Made by a program: the position numbers and the translations under genes
Shown: piece by piece, positions 52,607 through 61,985 of the stretch
Numbering within the stretch: position 1 is the first letter of the stretch
Layout of the letters: each line of letters opens with the position of its first letter
DNA from: an uncultured Moraxellaceae bacterium
GTDB taxonomy: Bacteria > Pseudomonadota > Gammaproteobacteria > Pseudomonadales > Moraxellaceae
NCBI GenBank assembly: GCA_913057715.1
Contig: CAJXOR010000003.1
Span: 1 to 61,985, forward strand
Length of the DNA stretch: 61,985 nt
Direction: 5' to 3'
Notes under the pieces: model-generated
Seen by the model: only the letters and a program-made list of their open reading frames with translations
The model's database searches: none
Told to the model about the DNA's origin: nothing

Positions 52607-53628
52607 GAGCGCACCTCTGCTGTTGCGTTAGATGATTGTTTAGCCTGAGATTCAGGCTCATCGGAGCCTTCACCGTGCGGCTCAACCAAGCGCATAAACA
52701 ACTCCTCTAACCGGTTTGACTTGTTTCGAAGGCTCAAAACCTCTATCCCCTGATCGGTCAGCTCGGTAAAGATCGAGTTGATGCTGGTAGATTTATCGCA
52801 GGTCACCTCAAGCGTCCGTGAGTCGGTCAGCTTGGTTTCAGCGACGCCAAGTTTAGGAGCTTGCGTGAGCGGCTGCGTCAAATCCATGATAAAAGACTCA
52901 ACCGACAAGGTGTTGAGTAGCTCCTTCATGGTGGTGTTTTGAATCAGCTTTCCCTTCTCAAGGATCGCAATATCTCGGCAGAGGGTTTCCGCCTCCTCCA
53001 AGTAGTGCGTGGTCAGGATGATGGTTGTTCCCTCCTCCTTATTGATCTTCTCAACAAACTCCCACATGCTGCGGCGAATCTCGATATCCACCCCCGCTGT
53101 CGGCTCATCAAGTATCAACAAAGGCGGCTCATGCATCATGGCGCGAGCGATCATCAGGCGGCGCTTCATGCCGCCAGACAAAGAGCGGCTCACCGTGTCG
53201 CGCTTCTCCCAGAGTCCCAGCTGCTTTAAAAACCGCTCAGCGAGTACCTCTGCGCGCTTTGCTGGGATACCGTAGTAACCCGCTTGAGTCACCAAGATAT
53301 CAAAAACCTTTTCAAACTGATTGAAGTTGAACTCTTGGGGCACGATACCGATCTGGCGCTTGGCTTTTGAAGGCTCCGCTTCAAGATCGATCCCCATGAT
53401 CTTGACCGAGCCTTCGGTTGGCTTGAGCAGGGAGCTGACGATATTGATGAGGGTAGATTTACCGGCGCCATTTGGCCCCAAAAGTGCAAAAAAACCGCCA
53501 CGTGCGACGGTAAAGCTAACGTCGTCTAGGGCTTTTAAGCCGGTGGGATAAACCTTGCTTAAGTGGGTGATGGTTAGCGCTGGAGCATCTGGATGCTCAT
53601 TGGTTGAATTTGCTGAAGTCTGATTCAT
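52603..53628 (-). CDS. ABC transporter ATP-binding protein (YadG-like)
   Basis: A 341-aa ATPase. Walker A GPNGAGKSTLINI at about residues 54-66, signature LSGGMKRRLMIAR, Walker B LLILDEPTAGVD, switch His in ILTTHYLEEAE. Residues after about 240 form the C-terminal regulatory extension of ABC-2 exporters, and the last 25 are a polar tail. Drives the permease encoded after it. Confidence 0.92.
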   Translation of the reverse strand: MNQTSANSTNEHPDAPALTITHLSKVYPTGLKALDDVSFTVARGGFFALLGPNGAGKSTLINIVSSLLKPTEGSVKIMGIDLEAEPSKAKRQIGIVPQEFNFNQFEKVFDILVTQAGYYGIPAKRAEVLAERFLKQLGLWEKRDTVSRSLSGGMKRRLMIARAMMHEPPLLILDEPTAGVDIEIRRSMWEFVEKINKEEGTTIILTTHYLEEAETLCRDIAILEKGKLIQNTTMKELLNTLSVESFIMDLTQPLTQAPKLGVAETKLTDSRTLEVTCDKSTSINSIFTELTDQGIEVLSLRNKSNRLEELFMRLVEPHGEGSDEPESQAKQSSNATAEVRS

Positions 53629-53756
53629 ACTAAATTCTTATAAAAACTTGAAGCGGTACTATATAGCGCCGTCAGTGCATAAGCGTTGTGACTTTGGTAA
53701 ATGCACGCCATGCAGGCGAAGTGCCACGAGCCAGGTTAAGTCAACTGCTTGGATAT

Positions 53757-53782
53757 AAAAAACCCGGCTGTCGCCGGGTTTT
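53757..53782. terminator. Bidirectional terminator
   Basis: AAAACCCGGC / GCCGGGTTTT with a TGTC loop. It lies downstream of the minus-strand cytochrome gene (ends 53811). Confidence 0.85.
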
Positions 53783-53810
53783 AATCAAATACGTCAAATA
53801 AGCGTCAAGC

Positions 53811-54290
53811 TCAACGAACCGCGGCAACCATGTAGTCGACGGCATTTTTGACTTCTTGATCAGGGATCTCCGCACCGCCTTTAGCTGGCATCGCGTTAAA
53901 GCCGTTGATAGCGTGCGTGTAAAGCGTCGCCGTCCCCTTGCCCAGACGTGCAGACCACTGCGCTTTGTCGCCGTATTTGGGTGCGCCGATCAGGCCAGCT
54001 GCGTGACAGTTGGCGCAGACGCCCTCATAGATCACGTTGCCCGCACGGATCTCACCTTCAACCGCTGGTGCCAGACCTTTAGAGACCTTAACAGCACACT
54101 CGTAGCCCTCGATGCACACGGTGCCAAAGGGGTTAATCCGGCCAACCAAGTTGGCGTTGCGATCAATCATCGCTTGGATATGCGCCGGATAAATACCGAC
54201 TTGCTCAGCCTTTCCTGGCGCTGTGCTGGGTGCAGCGACCACAATCACGCTCAGCAGAGCCCCTGTCAGCAGCGCTAACGCTTTTTTCAT
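53811..54290 (-). CDS. Monoheme cytochrome c5-like protein
   Basis: A 159-aa periplasmic electron carrier. The signal peptide is MKKALALLTGALLSVIVVA. The heme motif CANCHAAG and the axial Met in FNAMPAKGG are present, with DQEVKNAVDYMVAA as the closing helix. Between signal and heme domain lies an unusual segment of about 60 residues containing a Cys pair (GTVCIEGYECA), so an extra disulfide is possible. The start could also be ATG 54302. Likely feeds a terminal oxidase. Confidence 0.85.
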   Translation of the reverse strand: MKKALALLTGALLSVIVVAAPSTAPGKAEQVGIYPAHIQAMIDRNANLVGRINPFGTVCIEGYECAVKVSKGLAPAVEGEIRAGNVIYEGVCANCHAAGLIGAPKYGDKAQWSARLGKGTATLYTHAINGFNAMPAKGGAEIPDQEVKNAVDYMVAAVR

Positions 54291-54408
54291 AAAAACGCTC
54301 ATCAAATCAAAGTTTGCACATATTATATGCAAATCCACCCGCTACTGCATCGGTTTTGGGTAACAACTGACTCATGAGTTAGTTTCAACAACCCGCCAGA
54401 TCTTTAAA

Positions 54409-54420
54409 CAAAATGTCGCC
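54409..54420 (-). repeat. GACATTT intergenic motif upstream of tRNA-Arg
   Basis: CAAAATGTCGCC; the minus strand reads GGCGACATTTTG. It lies 67 nt before the tRNA gene and faces the copy at 54680. Confidence 0.5.
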
Positions 54421-54486
54421 GCTAGATCGGTTTTCGCCGCACATGGACTGGCAATTAACTCAAAAACTGCCTAATATGCTGCGCAC

Positions 54487-54563
54487 GCGCCTGTAGCTCA
54501 GATGGATAGAGTGTTGGCCTCCGAAGCCAAAGGTCGTGGGTTCGACTCCCGCCAGGCGCACCA
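54487..54563 (+). tRNA. tRNA-Arg (anticodon CCG)
   Basis: A 77-nt cloverleaf: acceptor GCGCCTG / CAGGCGC, D-loop AGCTCAGATGGATAGAG, anticodon stem TTGGC / GCCAA with loop CTCCGAA (anticodon CCG, reading CGG), T-arm GGTTCGACTCC. The 3' CCA is encoded. A terminator follows 11 nt later. Confidence 0.97.
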
Positions 54564-54573
54564 ACTTCGATTT

Positions 54574-54602
54574 AAAAAAAACCGCCCTTGAGGCGGTTTT
54601 TT
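54574..54602 (+). terminator. Rho-independent terminator after tRNA-Arg
   Basis: ACCGCC / GGCGGT with a CTTGA loop, eight A's before and six T's after. Confidence 0.9.
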
Positions 54603-54679
54603 GTTGAGTCAGAATCTGATCCAGATTTAGGCGGTCAAGTTGTTGCAGCGCAGATCCGCCTCACGTATGGACCTTGATA

Positions 54680-54690
54680 GTGGACATTTA
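54680..54690 (+). repeat. GACATTT intergenic motif
   Basis: GTGGACATTTA in the 177-nt gap between the tRNA terminator and the next gene, which otherwise holds nothing I can name. Confidence 0.5.
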
Positions 54691-54779
54691 ACAACTGCTT
54701 TCAGCTATGGTCTGAGCACTCGCCTCGGTTTAACCCCGCCCACACTATCGCTGATTTGCTGCTGCAAATAGGCTCGAAA

Positions 54780-55376
54780 TTACAGCGAATCCATCAAAAA
54801 GGTATGTTGACTCCACTTAGGCTCATCAACCGCACGCGTCAAAACTGCAGCGACATCGCCGCGCGCAGCCGTCCCGCTCGGATCAACCTCATCGCCTAGG
54901 CGTATGTTGCCATCGCCCTCTTCATCGGTCAGGCTGACGGGACGCACGATCACATAATTCAAACCTGAGGCTTTAAGGTGCTCATCTGCTTCATGCTTAG
55001 CTTGAAGATAGTGAGCCAGCTCGCTGTCTGGATCAGGGTCGCCTGCACCCACACTACTCAGCATCACGAAGCGCGATACATCGGCTTTAGCCGCCAGATC
55101 GATCAATCGTTTAGCGCCATCGCGATCAACCTTATCCGTCATATCAGAACCGGTCGATCCACCAGAGCCTGCGGCAAAGATCACCACATCTGCGCCCTCG
55201 CAAACTCCGCTTTGAAGATCAGTGAGATCACCGTGACGAATTTCAACCTCACTACCCAACTCAGAGGTATCTGAGGATTCACGCACCAAGGCGATCGGGT
55301 TATGACCTGCGGCTGTTAATTTCTTAACCAGACGCAGTCCGGTGTTTCCGGTAGCGCCAGCAACTAGAACTTTCAT
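54780..55376 (-). CDS. NAD(P)-binding atypical short-chain dehydrogenase (NmrA/YwnB-like)
   Basis: A 198-aa Rossmann protein. The dinucleotide motif is VAGATGNTGLRLVKKL, followed by HGDLTDL and FAAGSGGS. The catalytic-type Ser in VMLSSVGAGDP and the YLQAKHEADEHLKASG Tyr-x-x-x-Lys-like region are retained. Function is usually redox sensing or quinone/flavin reduction; unproven here. AAGGAG precedes the ATG. Confidence 0.82.
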   Translation of the reverse strand: MKVLVAGATGNTGLRLVKKLTAAGHNPIALVRESSDTSELGSEVEIRHGDLTDLQSGVCEGADVVIFAAGSGGSTGSDMTDKVDRDGAKRLIDLAAKADVSRFVMLSSVGAGDPDPDSELAHYLQAKHEADEHLKASGLNYVIVRPVSLTDEEGDGNIRLGDEVDPSGTAARGDVAAVLTRAVDEPKWSQHTFLMDSL

Positions 55377-55514
55377 GGATGACTCCTTATGTTGTTTATT
55401 TGGCTAATTAGCCCGCAAGAGGCGGGCGGCAAGGTTCAAGATCACAGCCTTAAGCATGCGGCCAAAAAGACCGCAATCAGACAAAAATACCTGCCAAGAC
55501 TTGTCGATACTCTC

Positions 55515-56189
55515 TTAAAGCAGTTCGAGCAGTTTGCTCGCGGCAGCTTCAGACGACGCGGGATTTTGACCGGTCACCAATTTTCCATCGACTACCACAA
55601 AAGAGGCCCAATCATCACCTTTGGCGTAGTCGCCGCCGTTCGCGATCAGCATATCCTCAACTAAAAAGGGCACAACGTCGGTCAGGCCTACGCCTTCTTC
55701 CTCAGTGTTGGTGAATCCAGTGACGCGCTTGTCGGTAACAAGCTTGTTACCCTCTTTGTCTTTGGGGTGCTTAAACACGGCGGGCGCATGGCACACTGCA
55801 CCGATTGGGCGATCAGTCGCTGCAAAAGTCTCGAGCAGCGCTATGCTGTCAGCATCTTCCGCCAAATCCCAAAGTGGTCCGTGTCCACCAGGATAGAAGA
55901 TCGCGTCAAAATCATCAGCTTTTATGGTCGACAAAACAGAGGTGTTGGCCAGCAGTTTTTGAGTCTCCTCATCTGCTTTAAAGCGCTTCGTGGACTCAGT
56001 CTGAGCATCTTCAGCATCACTTGAAGGATCGAGCGGGGGCTGGCCGCCTTTTGGCGAGGCCAGTGTGATCTTTGCACCTGCGTCAGCAAACACATAGTAG
56101 GGCGCGGCGAATTCTTCAAGCCAAAAACCCGTCTTTTTGCCCGTGTCACCGAGCTTGTCGTGTGAGGTTAACACCATCAATATTTTCAT
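55515..56189 (-). CDS. DJ-1/PfpI-family protein, Hsp31-like glyoxalase III type
   Basis: A 224-aa protein with the nucleophilic elbow GAVCHAPAVF (catalytic Cys), FYPGGHGPLWDLAED and an upstream Glu in the GFWLEE segment, as in class I glutamine amidotransferase-like glyoxalases. Probably detoxifies methylglyoxal or protects from carbonyl stress. AGGAG lies 7 nt before the ATG. It sits 24 nt from the oxidoreductase gene on the same strand. Confidence 0.85.
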   Translation of the reverse strand: MKILMVLTSHDKLGDTGKKTGFWLEEFAAPYYVFADAGAKITLASPKGGQPPLDPSSDAEDAQTESTKRFKADEETQKLLANTSVLSTIKADDFDAIFYPGGHGPLWDLAEDADSIALLETFAATDRPIGAVCHAPAVFKHPKDKEGNKLVTDKRVTGFTNTEEEGVGLTDVVPFLVEDMLIANGGDYAKGDDWASFVVVDGKLVTGQNPASSEAAASKLLELL

Positions 56190-56213
56190 CTGTTTTCTCC
56201 TAAATTAAATTAA

Positions 56214-57245
56214 TTAGTTGTCCAAACGCACCACACGCTTGCCAAACGCTTCTCCATTGAGCAGGCCGATAAATGCCTCTGGGGCTTGCTCTAAACCCTC
56301 GATCACTTCTTCACGATATTTGACTTTATCCTCGGTAACCCACTGACTCATCTGGTCTCTGAATTCTGGATAGTGGTGACCAAAGTCATCGAACACGATG
56401 AACCCGCGCATGGTCATGCGCTTGCGCAGGATTTGCCCCATCAGATAATTCATGCGGTCGGGACCCTCAGGCAGCGAGGTTGCGTTGTACTGTGAGATCA
56501 ACCCGCAAACAGGGATGCGCGCACCCGTGTTGAGTAACGGCAGTACCGCGTCAAACACTGCGCCGCCGACATTTTCATAGTAAACATCGACCCCCTTTGA
56601 GGCTGCCGCCTTGAGCGCTTCAGCGAAACCGTCTGCTTTGTAGTCGATACAATCATCGAACCCCAAGTGCTGGGTCACATGCTCGCACTTCTTATCCCCT
56701 CCTGCGATACCGATCACTCGGCACCCCAAGATCTTGCCAATCTGCCCAACCGTTGCCCCAACTGGCCCACTCGCTCCGGCAACCACTAGGGTTTCTCCAG
56801 CCTTTGGCTGACCGATCTTTGTCAGCCCCGCCCAAGCGGTCAGCCCTGGCATACCAAGCACCCCCAGCGCCCATGAGGGGTTCTCGGGTGACTTACCCAA
56901 ATTAATCACCCCCGCTCCATCCGAGAGCGCATAGTCCTGCCAACCGCCTGAAGCGACAACCCAGTCGCCCTCCTCAAACTCGCTCAGGTTCGAGGCAATC
57001 ACCTCGGCAACCGTACCCCCAACCATCACCTCACCAATCGCAACCGGTTCAGCATAGGAGGGCGCATCACTCATGCGGCCGCGCATATAGGGATCGAGGG
57101 ATAAGTACTTGTTTTTAAGTAGCATCTCACCCTCGCCGGCTTTGGGCACATCGGTGGTTTCAAGACGCAAAGTATCCGAATCTGGTTCACCAACAGGGCG
57201 CTGTGCAAGAACAAATTGGCGATTGGTTTTTGAGTGGTGTGTCAT
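56214..57245 (-). CDS. NADP-dependent medium-chain reductase (CurA/YncB-like)
   Basis: A 343-aa zinc-free MDR enzyme. It has YLSLDPYMRGRMSD near residues 48-61, the substrate-side GGTVAEV, the NADP fold VAGASGPVGATVGQIGKILG, and VYYENVGGAVFDAVLPLL. Related enzymes reduce curcumin, 2-alkenals or prostaglandin-like enones. It pairs well with the neighbouring DJ-1 and Rossmann genes in carbonyl defence. Confidence 0.88.
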   Translation of the reverse strand: MTHHSKTNRQFVLAQRPVGEPDSDTLRLETTDVPKAGEGEMLLKNKYLSLDPYMRGRMSDAPSYAEPVAIGEVMVGGTVAEVIASNLSEFEEGDWVVASGGWQDYALSDGAGVINLGKSPENPSWALGVLGMPGLTAWAGLTKIGQPKAGETLVVAGASGPVGATVGQIGKILGCRVIGIAGGDKKCEHVTQHLGFDDCIDYKADGFAEALKAAASKGVDVYYENVGGAVFDAVLPLLNTGARIPVCGLISQYNATSLPEGPDRMNYLMGQILRKRMTMRGFIVFDDFGHHYPEFRDQMSQWVTEDKVKYREEVIEGLEQAPEAFIGLLNGEAFGKRVVRLDN

Positions 57246-57276
57246 GCAGTTCTCTTGTTAAACGCTAAGCGATAGT

Positions 57277-57286
57277 CAAATGTCAC
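57277..57286 (-). repeat. GACATTT intergenic motif
   Basis: The minus strand reads GTGACATTTG 32-41 nt before the start of the oxidoreductase gene. Confidence 0.5.
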
Positions 57287-57470
57287 TATGGCCCTGCATC
57301 ACGTTTAAATACAGACCGACTCTGTATGGGGAACATAACTGTGTGGCCGCTTAAGGTTGCAGCCGAAGATAACCCCAATACTTAAGCTTCAATCGACTGA
57401 TTGAGATTGGGATACAGAGATTCAAATCCTCAAAGTTTTGAGTTTGATGAGCAACCGGTTTAAAAGCCAG

Positions 57471-58142
57471 TTAACTACAAATCCGGTAGTTGCCCAGATC
57501 TAAGTGAAAGTGGTCGCGGTGCAAGGCGTTGTATTCGGGTCCCAGCACTCCGCCAAACAGGTTGCATGAGCCTTGCTGGACGGCATTTAAAAATTTAGCT
57601 TCGCTCGTGTCCTCGCCCCAATCACCCAACAAAGAAACCGAGCCTTGATCAAATTCAAAACTGCTGATATCGATGGCGTTGGCACTGGCGTGCTCACTGA
57701 TCCGCTGTGACCCGCGAACGCTTCGGCAAGCAAAGATCCCGCTGTGATTGATCCGGGTGGGCTCCTCTCCTAGGTACTCAAGCGCCGCTGGCGCCACCAC
57801 GTGTTTCTCCCAAAGCGCAACCGAAAGCATGAGGGCGCACTGTCCTTTGACAGGCGCCGAATACGGGTAACGTGATTGGTTAAGTTGAACTTGAGAGTCA
57901 AGCGCGCAAGTTCCCGCTGTGCGGTCTGGTAAGGACTCATAACTGACGCCAAGCTCATAAAGCTTGCGCTCACACGCAAGCAAATCATCGCTTAAGCGCC
58001 GGATCTTGGTCACCGTAAAACGATCCGGCTCAGCGCTGACGTCCAGCGGCTGCCATGGCATACGCTGGTAAAACTCAGCGGTGAAGAGCTCCTGATAAAC
58101 CCAGATCAAGCCCACCAGGACTAGCAGCGCCACGCCCTTCAC
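57471..58142 (-). CDS. Extensin-like C-terminal domain protein, putative zinc peptidase
   Basis: A 223-aa protein with one N-terminal membrane anchor (VALLVLVGLIWVYQELF) and the extensin-like domain. Conserved cysteines appear in AGTCALDS and IFACRSVRG. The zinc-type residues lie in SEHASANAIDISSF and HRDHFHLDLG, resembling LAS/M15 peptidases that cut peptidoglycan peptides. The start is GTG at 58142. Likely a periplasmic cell-wall enzyme. Confidence 0.85.
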   Translation of the reverse strand: MKGVALLVLVGLIWVYQELFTAEFYQRMPWQPLDVSAEPDRFTVTKIRRLSDDLLACERKLYELGVSYESLPDRTAGTCALDSQVQLNQSRYPYSAPVKGQCALMLSVALWEKHVVAPAALEYLGEEPTRINHSGIFACRSVRGSQRISEHASANAIDISSFEFDQGSVSLLGDWGEDTSEAKFLNAVQQGSCNLFGGVLGPEYNALHRDHFHLDLGNYRICS

Positions 58143-58251
58143 AAGCTTGACTCAAGGGTTTGCGCGCTCAAGCACTGCTGTCCTACTCCCAACACAAACC
58201 GCCTATCAATACACCAATTAAGCTATCAGCCTAACTAGACGGGCTCCGAGC

Positions 58252-61041
<2,790 letters not shown>

Positions 61042-61163
61042 AAATATCCGTCGGTTTTAAAGGGCTAAGCCGGTAAGACTGCCCGAAAATAAAAGGAGTT
61101 ATCTTAGCGGATTTGGGGGTTAAAAAGTAAAATTCAACCCCATCCTTGCTTGATCTCACCACC

Positions 61164-61176
61164 GTTGACATTTTGC
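61164..61176 (+). repeat. GACATTT intergenic motif between secA and fdxA
   Basis: GTTGACATTTTGC. It resembles a -35 box, but no -10 lies at the right distance; the better fdxA promoter is further downstream. Confidence 0.5.
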
Positions 61177-61197
61177 TAAAGCGGATTGGCCTCAAGC

Positions 61198-61226
61198 TTG
61201 CCCAAAAACACAATTGCGCTTACTAT
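61198..61226 (+). promoter_or_regulatory. Candidate sigma-70 promoter of fdxA
   Basis: TTGCCC and TACTAT are separated by 17 nt, 47 nt before the fdxA start codon. Confidence 0.5.
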
Positions 61227-61272
61227 ACGCCCACTTGTTTTATCTGCTGATAGCTGCCCATAAGGAGCCGCC

Positions 61273-61608
61273 ATGACCTTTGTTGTCACCGAAAATTGCA
61301 TCAAATGCAAACACACCGACTGCGTTGAAGTGTGCCCGGTCGACTGCTTTTACGAAGGCCCAAACTTCCTAGTGATCGATCCCGATGAGTGCATCGACTG
61401 CGCGCTTTGTGAGCCTGAGTGTCCGGTCAACGCGATCTTTAGCGAGGACGAAGTGCCAAAAGGTCAGGAAGTGTTCCTTGAGATCAACGCGGAGCTTGCG
61501 GCTAAGTGGCCCAACATCACCCTCATGAAGCCTGCTCCAAGCGACGCTGAAGAGTGGGACGGTAAGCCGAACAAGCTTGAGCTACTTGACCGCAGCATGC
61601 CCGAATAA
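61273..61608 (+). CDS. fdxA: 7Fe ferredoxin FdxA (3Fe-4S and 4Fe-4S)
   Basis: A 111-aa Azotobacter-type ferredoxin. The first cluster motif [17 protein letters not shown] supplies ligands for the 3Fe-4S cluster and one for the other; [12 protein letters not shown] supplies the 4Fe-4S cluster. The C-terminal extension ([12 protein letters not shown], then [11 protein letters not shown]) is typical. AGGAG 5 nt before the ATG. Divergent from secA; followed by a terminator. Confidence 0.96.
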   Translation: MTFVVTENCIKCKHTDCVEVCPVDCFYEGPNFLVIDPDECIDCALCEPECPVNAIFSEDEVPKGQEVFLEINAELAAKWPNITLMKPAPSDAEEWDGKPNKLELLDRSMPE

Positions 61609-61622
61609 GGTCTTTCAGCAAT

Positions 61623-61649
61623 AAAAAGCCCCGAGATCGGGGCTTTTTT
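61623..61649. terminator. Terminator after fdxA
   Basis: AAAAAGCCCCGA / TCGGGGCTTTTTT with a GA loop, between fdxA and the convergent DUF3465 gene. Confidence 0.9.
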
Positions 61650-61692
61650 GTTGGTTTCAATTTAGGTTTATGGGGCGCTCAAAACTAAATTA

Positions 61693-61707
61693 GGCAAAAT
61701 GCCCACC
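61693..61707 (-). repeat. Variant intergenic motif (GGGCATTTTG)
   Basis: GGCAAAATGCCCACC; the minus strand reads GGTGGGCATTTTGCC, the same form as the arms of the ribBA-ribH palindrome. Confidence 0.45.
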
Positions 61708-61718
61708 AATCCGGCCAA

Positions 61719-61943
61719 TCAACCGTAACGCACACCGTCTTTTTCAATCCAGCCGTGCTGATGACGAGCAGCAGGGTCGTGGTGGGTCCAGTGCATGACT
61801 CCGCCTTTAGGGGTCCAAACATACTCCCCATAAAAACTCACCTGATCGCCTTTTTTCAAGTTGGCAACTCGGGGCGCCAGATCAATGTTGTGCGCTACGA
61901 GCAAAGTTTGACCACTGCCGAGTCTCACCAAAAACTTCTGATG
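61719..61943 (-). CDS. DUF3465-like protein, 5' end cut by contig edge
   Basis: The last 74 codons of a gene read [58 protein letters not shown]. This is the OB-fold-like DUF3465 pattern with its WTHHDP motif, found in small secreted proteins. The preceding MYKRQ in the open frame is coded by adapter and is not part of the protein. Function unknown. Confidence 0.85.
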   Translation of the reverse strand, partial: HQKFLVRLGSGQTLLVAHNIDLAPRVANLKKGDQVSFYGEYVWTPKGGVMHWTHHDPAARHQHGWIEKDGVRYG

Positions 61944-61985
61944 CTGTCTCTTATACACATCTGACGCTGCCGACGAAGAGGATAG
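61944..61985. other. Nextera i5 adapter read-through (not genomic)
   Basis: CTGTCTCTTATACACATCT (mosaic end), then GACGCTGCCGACGA, an 8-base index AGAGGATA and one base of P5-side sequence. This shows that the contig ends at a tagmentation site. Confidence 0.97.

Noticed and set aside
61164-61176. TTGACA as the -35 of the fdxA promoter
   Set aside because: No -10 sits 16-18 nt downstream, while TTGCCC-17-TACTAT at 61198-61226 fits better.

Overview
The window is one assembled contig of a gammaproteobacterium. Both ends are Illumina Nextera adapter sequence, not genome: positions 1-48 carry the i7 side and 61944-61985 the i5 side. The two end genes, sucC and a DUF3465 gene, are therefore cut by the assembly. 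Gene content and order (gltA divergent from sdhCDAB-sucAB-lpd-sucC; ribBA-ribH-nusB-thiL-pgpA-glmU-glmS; type II QueF; serA next to a D-2-hydroxyglutarate dehydrogenase) resemble Pseudomonadales/Moraxellales. I infer an environmental relative of Moraxellaceae but cannot fix the genus.

Layout. 0-12.5 kb: TCA-cycle cluster, with succinate dehydrogenase, 2-oxoglutarate dehydrogenase and succinyl-CoA synthetase genes on the minus strand and citrate synthase divergent. 12.5-17.1 kb: a lipoprotein, an HELTH metalloprotease-like protein, an AT-rich OafA-type O-acyltransferase and rarA. 17.2-25.2 kb: a tightly overlapping operon for riboflavin precursors, NusB, ThiL, PgpA, GlmU and GlmS. Several of its proteins carry low-complexity additions, most strikingly a histone-H1-like tail on NusB. 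25.7-28.5 kb: a PhaC-like hydrolase and a Baeyer-Villiger-type monooxygenase.

About 29.3-39.0 kb is a foreign, AT-richer island. Its left part is nickel/cobalt handling: an RcnR/DmeR repressor with an expanded 9-bp tandem repeat and an apparent ATT start, a perfect RcnR operator, DmeF, an NreB-like exporter with a CsoR-type repressor, HupE/UreJ and its membrane-anchor partner. Its right part is a poorly understood module: an XRE regulator, a zinc-ribbon protein of unknown function, an orphan VbhA-type antitoxin and a 388-aa unknown protein bracketed by direct repeats. Both island edges cut genes. On the left MntP is fused in frame to the C-terminal part of an alpha/beta hydrolase. On the right an outer-membrane beta-barrel gene has lost its 5' end.

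39-61.9 kb returns to ordinary chromosome: YiiM, a hydrolase, EttA, PhhB, HPF, TrmA, SerA/D2HGDH, a diguanylate cyclase, ChaB, an S4 protein, QueF, an ABC-2 exporter, cytochrome c5, tRNA-Arg(CCG), stress/redox enzymes, an extensin-like protein, SecA and a 7Fe ferredoxin.

A short word, GACATTT (wider consensus about GTGRRCATTTTG, with variants carrying GCATTTT), recurs in host intergenic gaps, several times as inverted pairs, and I did not see it in the gaps of the island. It may be an undescribed genome-wide intergenic element or uptake-type signal.
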